Assembly: GCF_003390325.1 (NCBI RefSeq)
Contig: NZ_QUOK01000004.1
Span: 328,674-392,673 of the forward strand
Direction of reading: 5' to 3'
Length of the DNA stretch: 64,000 nt
DNA from: Rhodohalobacter sp. SW132
GTDB taxonomy: Bacteria > Bacteroidota > Rhodothermia > Balneolales > Balneolaceae
The notes below the pieces were generated by a model. It ran no database searches. It was not told where the DNA came from and was given only the letters and a program-made list of their open reading frames with translations. Shown piece after piece: positions 62,489 to 64,000 of this stretch. A program made the translations under genes and the position numbers. Position 1 is the stretch's first letter; each line of letters begins with the position of its first letter.

Positions 62489-63253
62489 ATGAAAACCATA
62501 TCGATTACCAATCAGAAAGGAGGTGTCGGAAAAACGACGACCGCCGTGAACTTGTCGGCCGGATTGGCCCGCAGAGGCTTCCGGGTGCTGCTGGTCGACT
62601 CCGACCCTCAGTGTAACGCCTCCACGCATCTGGGAGTGACCCATGAGGAGGACAAGCGAACGCTGGACGATCTGTACTACCAGCCGGAGCTTCAGCCATC
62701 TGAGGTTATTCAGCCAGCCAGAGGGTTTGACCTGCTACCGGCCGGGCAGGCGCTGGCCTACGCCGAACAGAAACTAGCCGGGGTGCCGGGCCGGGAGATG
62801 ATCCTCTCGGAGAAGCTGGCGGGACTATCGGCCCATTACGATTTTTGCATTATCGACTGCCCACCTAACCTGGGCTTTCTGACCATCAACGCCTACACCG
62901 CCTCTGACGGGCTGATCATCACCGTCAAACCGGAGTATTTTGCCCTGGAGGGCCTCAAGCAGATCCACTCGATCCTTGGCTTTATCCGAAAGCGGCTGAA
63001 CCCTGACCTGGACATTCTTGGCTATGTGATCACGGACTTTGACGCGCGAAAGAACCAGCACAAAGAGATCCGCCGGGCTATGTTTCGCACCTTCAACGGG
63101 AAAGTTTTCGATACGACCATTCGTACCAACGCCAGGCTCAGCGATTGCTCGTCGGCCGGGAGCAGCATCTTCGAGTTTGCCCCCAAAACCTACGGGGCGA
63201 TCGACTACCTGAACCTCGCCAAAGAGCTGGAGGTACGTCATGGGCAAGCCTGA
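62489..63253 (+). CDS. parA: ParA/Soj-type partition ATPase
   Basis: ATP-dependent DNA-binding motor that positions plasmids or integrative elements. The deviant Walker A motif KGGVGKTTTAVNLSAG at residues 10-25 and LLVDSDPQCNAST with CIIDCPPNLGFLT are complete. I start at ATG 62489 (MKTISITNQKGG), though another ATG is adjacent at 62486. Length of 254 aa is normal. It overlaps the next gene by 14 bp. GC content is clearly higher than in the chromosome genes before it, consistent with foreign origin. Confidence 0.93.
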   Translation: MKTISITNQKGGVGKTTTAVNLSAGLARRGFRVLLVDSDPQCNASTHLGVTHEEDKRTLDDLYYQPELQPSEVIQPARGFDLLPAGQALAYAEQKLAGVPGREMILSEKLAGLSAHYDFCIIDCPPNLGFLTINAYTASDGLIITVKPEYFALEGLKQIHSILGFIRKRLNPDLDILGYVITDFDARKNQHKEIRRAMFRTFNGKVFDTTIRTNARLSDCSSAGSSIFEFAPKTYGAIDYLNLAKELEVRHGQA

Positions 63254-63827
63254 TTTCGATGAGTTTTTGAGCAGTATTCCAAGCCAGCCGGATGCCCCGG
63301 AAAAACCTGATGATAATCCATTGCCAGAATCGGCTGACCAGCGTGACACCAGTGAAATGTCAAGCCAGACTGAACAGTCGAACCTGTCAGATCCGCTTGA
63401 CCCGTCAGAAAATTCAGAACAACCTGATCCATCGGGAAATCCAAAACAGTCTGGCCAATCGACTCAATCAAAACAGGCAGATCAGGCAAGTACGTCAAAA
63501 CAGCCAGATAATGTAGATCAACCAAATCAGCCAAGACAGTCAACACCGCCACGACGTGCAAATCAGTCAGATCAGCCCAGTCAGCCTGAACAGTCAAATC
63601 AGTCTGACATGTCGAAACAGGCGAATCAACCTGATCAGCCAGAGGAGCTGATCACCTTTTCGGTGCGCATGCCAACCGGCTATATCGAGCGCATCAAAGC
63701 GATCACCTGGTGGGAGCGCTGCACGCACCGAACCTTCCTGGAAGAGGCGGTTGAGCGATACCGGGAAATGCATGGCCAGAAGCATTTAGACAAGGTTATC
63801 GCCGATTACAACAACCATAACTCCTAA
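63240..63827 (+). CDS. ParB-like small DNA-binding partner with Gln/Ser/Pro-rich linker
   Basis: The C-terminal 65 residues (ITFSVRMPTGYIERIKAIT, HRTFLEEAVERYREMHG) look like a ribbon-helix-helix domain of the sort that recognises partition sites. Residues of about 15-130 are a degenerate repeat of Gln, Ser, Pro, Asp and Asn, encoded by imperfect CAGTCAGAT-like units, and likely disordered. The start overlaps the parA stop by 14 bp, the usual ParA-ParB layout. The canonical ParB HTH and CTP-binding motif are absent, so this is probably an RHH-type partition protein. Confidence 0.72.
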   Translation: MGKPDFDEFLSSIPSQPDAPEKPDDNPLPESADQRDTSEMSSQTEQSNLSDPLDPSENSEQPDPSGNPKQSGQSTQSKQADQASTSKQPDNVDQPNQPRQSTPPRRANQSDQPSQPEQSNQSDMSKQANQPDQPEELITFSVRMPTGYIERIKAITWWERCTHRTFLEEAVERYREMHGQKHLDKVIADYNNHNS

Positions 63828-63837
63828 ACACGACACA

Positions 63838-63969
63838 ATGGATATTCAAAACCTTGACAAATCGCTGTTACATCAGCTCAACGCAAATCAGTTATCCATA
63901 ATGGATACAGTCGTCCGATGGGAAATCAGCCGTGGTGGTTTAGCGACCGGAGGCGATGCAGGCGAATGA
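63838..63969 (+). CDS. Small ORF (43 aa) following the partition genes
   Basis: ATG 63838 begins MDIQNLDKSLLHQLNANQLS and ends GGLATGGDAGE before TGA at 63967-63969. It lies 10 bp after the ParB-like gene and in the same direction, so it is likely translated with it. Composition is like the two preceding genes. No family is recognised. It could be the first small gene of a conjugation operon that continues past the window. Confidence 0.45.
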   Translation: MDIQNLDKSLLHQLNANQLSIMDTVVRWEISRGGLATGGDAGE

Positions 63970-64000
63970 TATACCTACTCCCTCTCTCCCCTTTAAAAAC

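Overview
The window looks like chromosomal DNA from a member of the Bacteroidota/Balneolota-Rhodothermota side of the tree. The clearest sign is the type IX secretion sorting tail of the 3117-5009 protein, with its [10 protein letters not shown] motif. The recurrent Wbp-type polysaccharide genes, the ECF sigma plus Ser/Thr kinase pair and the scarcity of Shine-Dalgarno sites fit the same picture. I place it near Balneolales as an inference; no rRNA or tRNA gene is visible to confirm it.

Layout. (1) 1-3071: a set of peptide-tailoring genes of the kind that accompany lasso-type RiPPs. They are a nucleotidyltransferase tail, an HPr-kinase-like protein, a transglutaminase-like B2 protease and a PqqD-like B1 leader-binding protein. 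A previously uncalled 54-residue ORF on the opposite strand (2907-3071) carries a leader-like WxxPxV motif and may be the precursor. (2) 3117-32383: a minus-strand cell-surface and exopolysaccharide region. It holds a T9SS cargo, an initiating sugar transferase, a YjbH pair, a lipoprotein and a WbpI/E/D/B pathway toward a diacetamido-uronic acid sugar. It also holds Wzx, Wzy, glycosyltransferases, two ATP-grasp ligases, two NodB-like deacetylases, an SLBB export protein and a Wzc-like tyrosine kinase. Gaps between these genes are packed with several dispersed repeat families, and two repeats appear to have entered reading frames. (3) 32555-33247: a truncated IS4 transposase. (4) 33509-50567: a tightly packed five-gene minus-strand operon of about 17 kb, consisting of an S8 protease, a beta-rich DUF6603-like protein of 1186 aa, and proteins of 1161, 1912 and 622 aa. 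It is preceded by a PAS-LuxR regulator. This is the best candidate for an undescribed system. (5) 52228-53419: remains of an IS66 transposase and of a tyrosine recombinase whose nucleophile codon is a stop. (6) 53426-60177: an unknown protein, a calpain-type cysteine protease, and a divergent ECF sigma factor followed by a receptor-like Ser/Thr kinase with TPRs. (7) 60945-64000: the beginning of what looks like a plasmid-like or integrative element (excisionase-type HTH, winged-helix-like protein, ParA, small ParB-like protein).

How the genes may work together. The Wbp enzymes would make the activated sugar, the sugar transferase and glycosyltransferases would build a repeat unit, Wzx and Wzy would flip and polymerise it, and Wzc, the SLBB protein and perhaps the YjbH pair would handle length control and export. 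The protease/giant-protein operon has no recognisable Sec signals. Its only obvious membrane anchor is a hairpin in the 1161-aa protein, so an intracellular or membrane-tethered assembly is likelier than plain secretion. Mobile-element remnants on both sides suggest it was acquired as an island.
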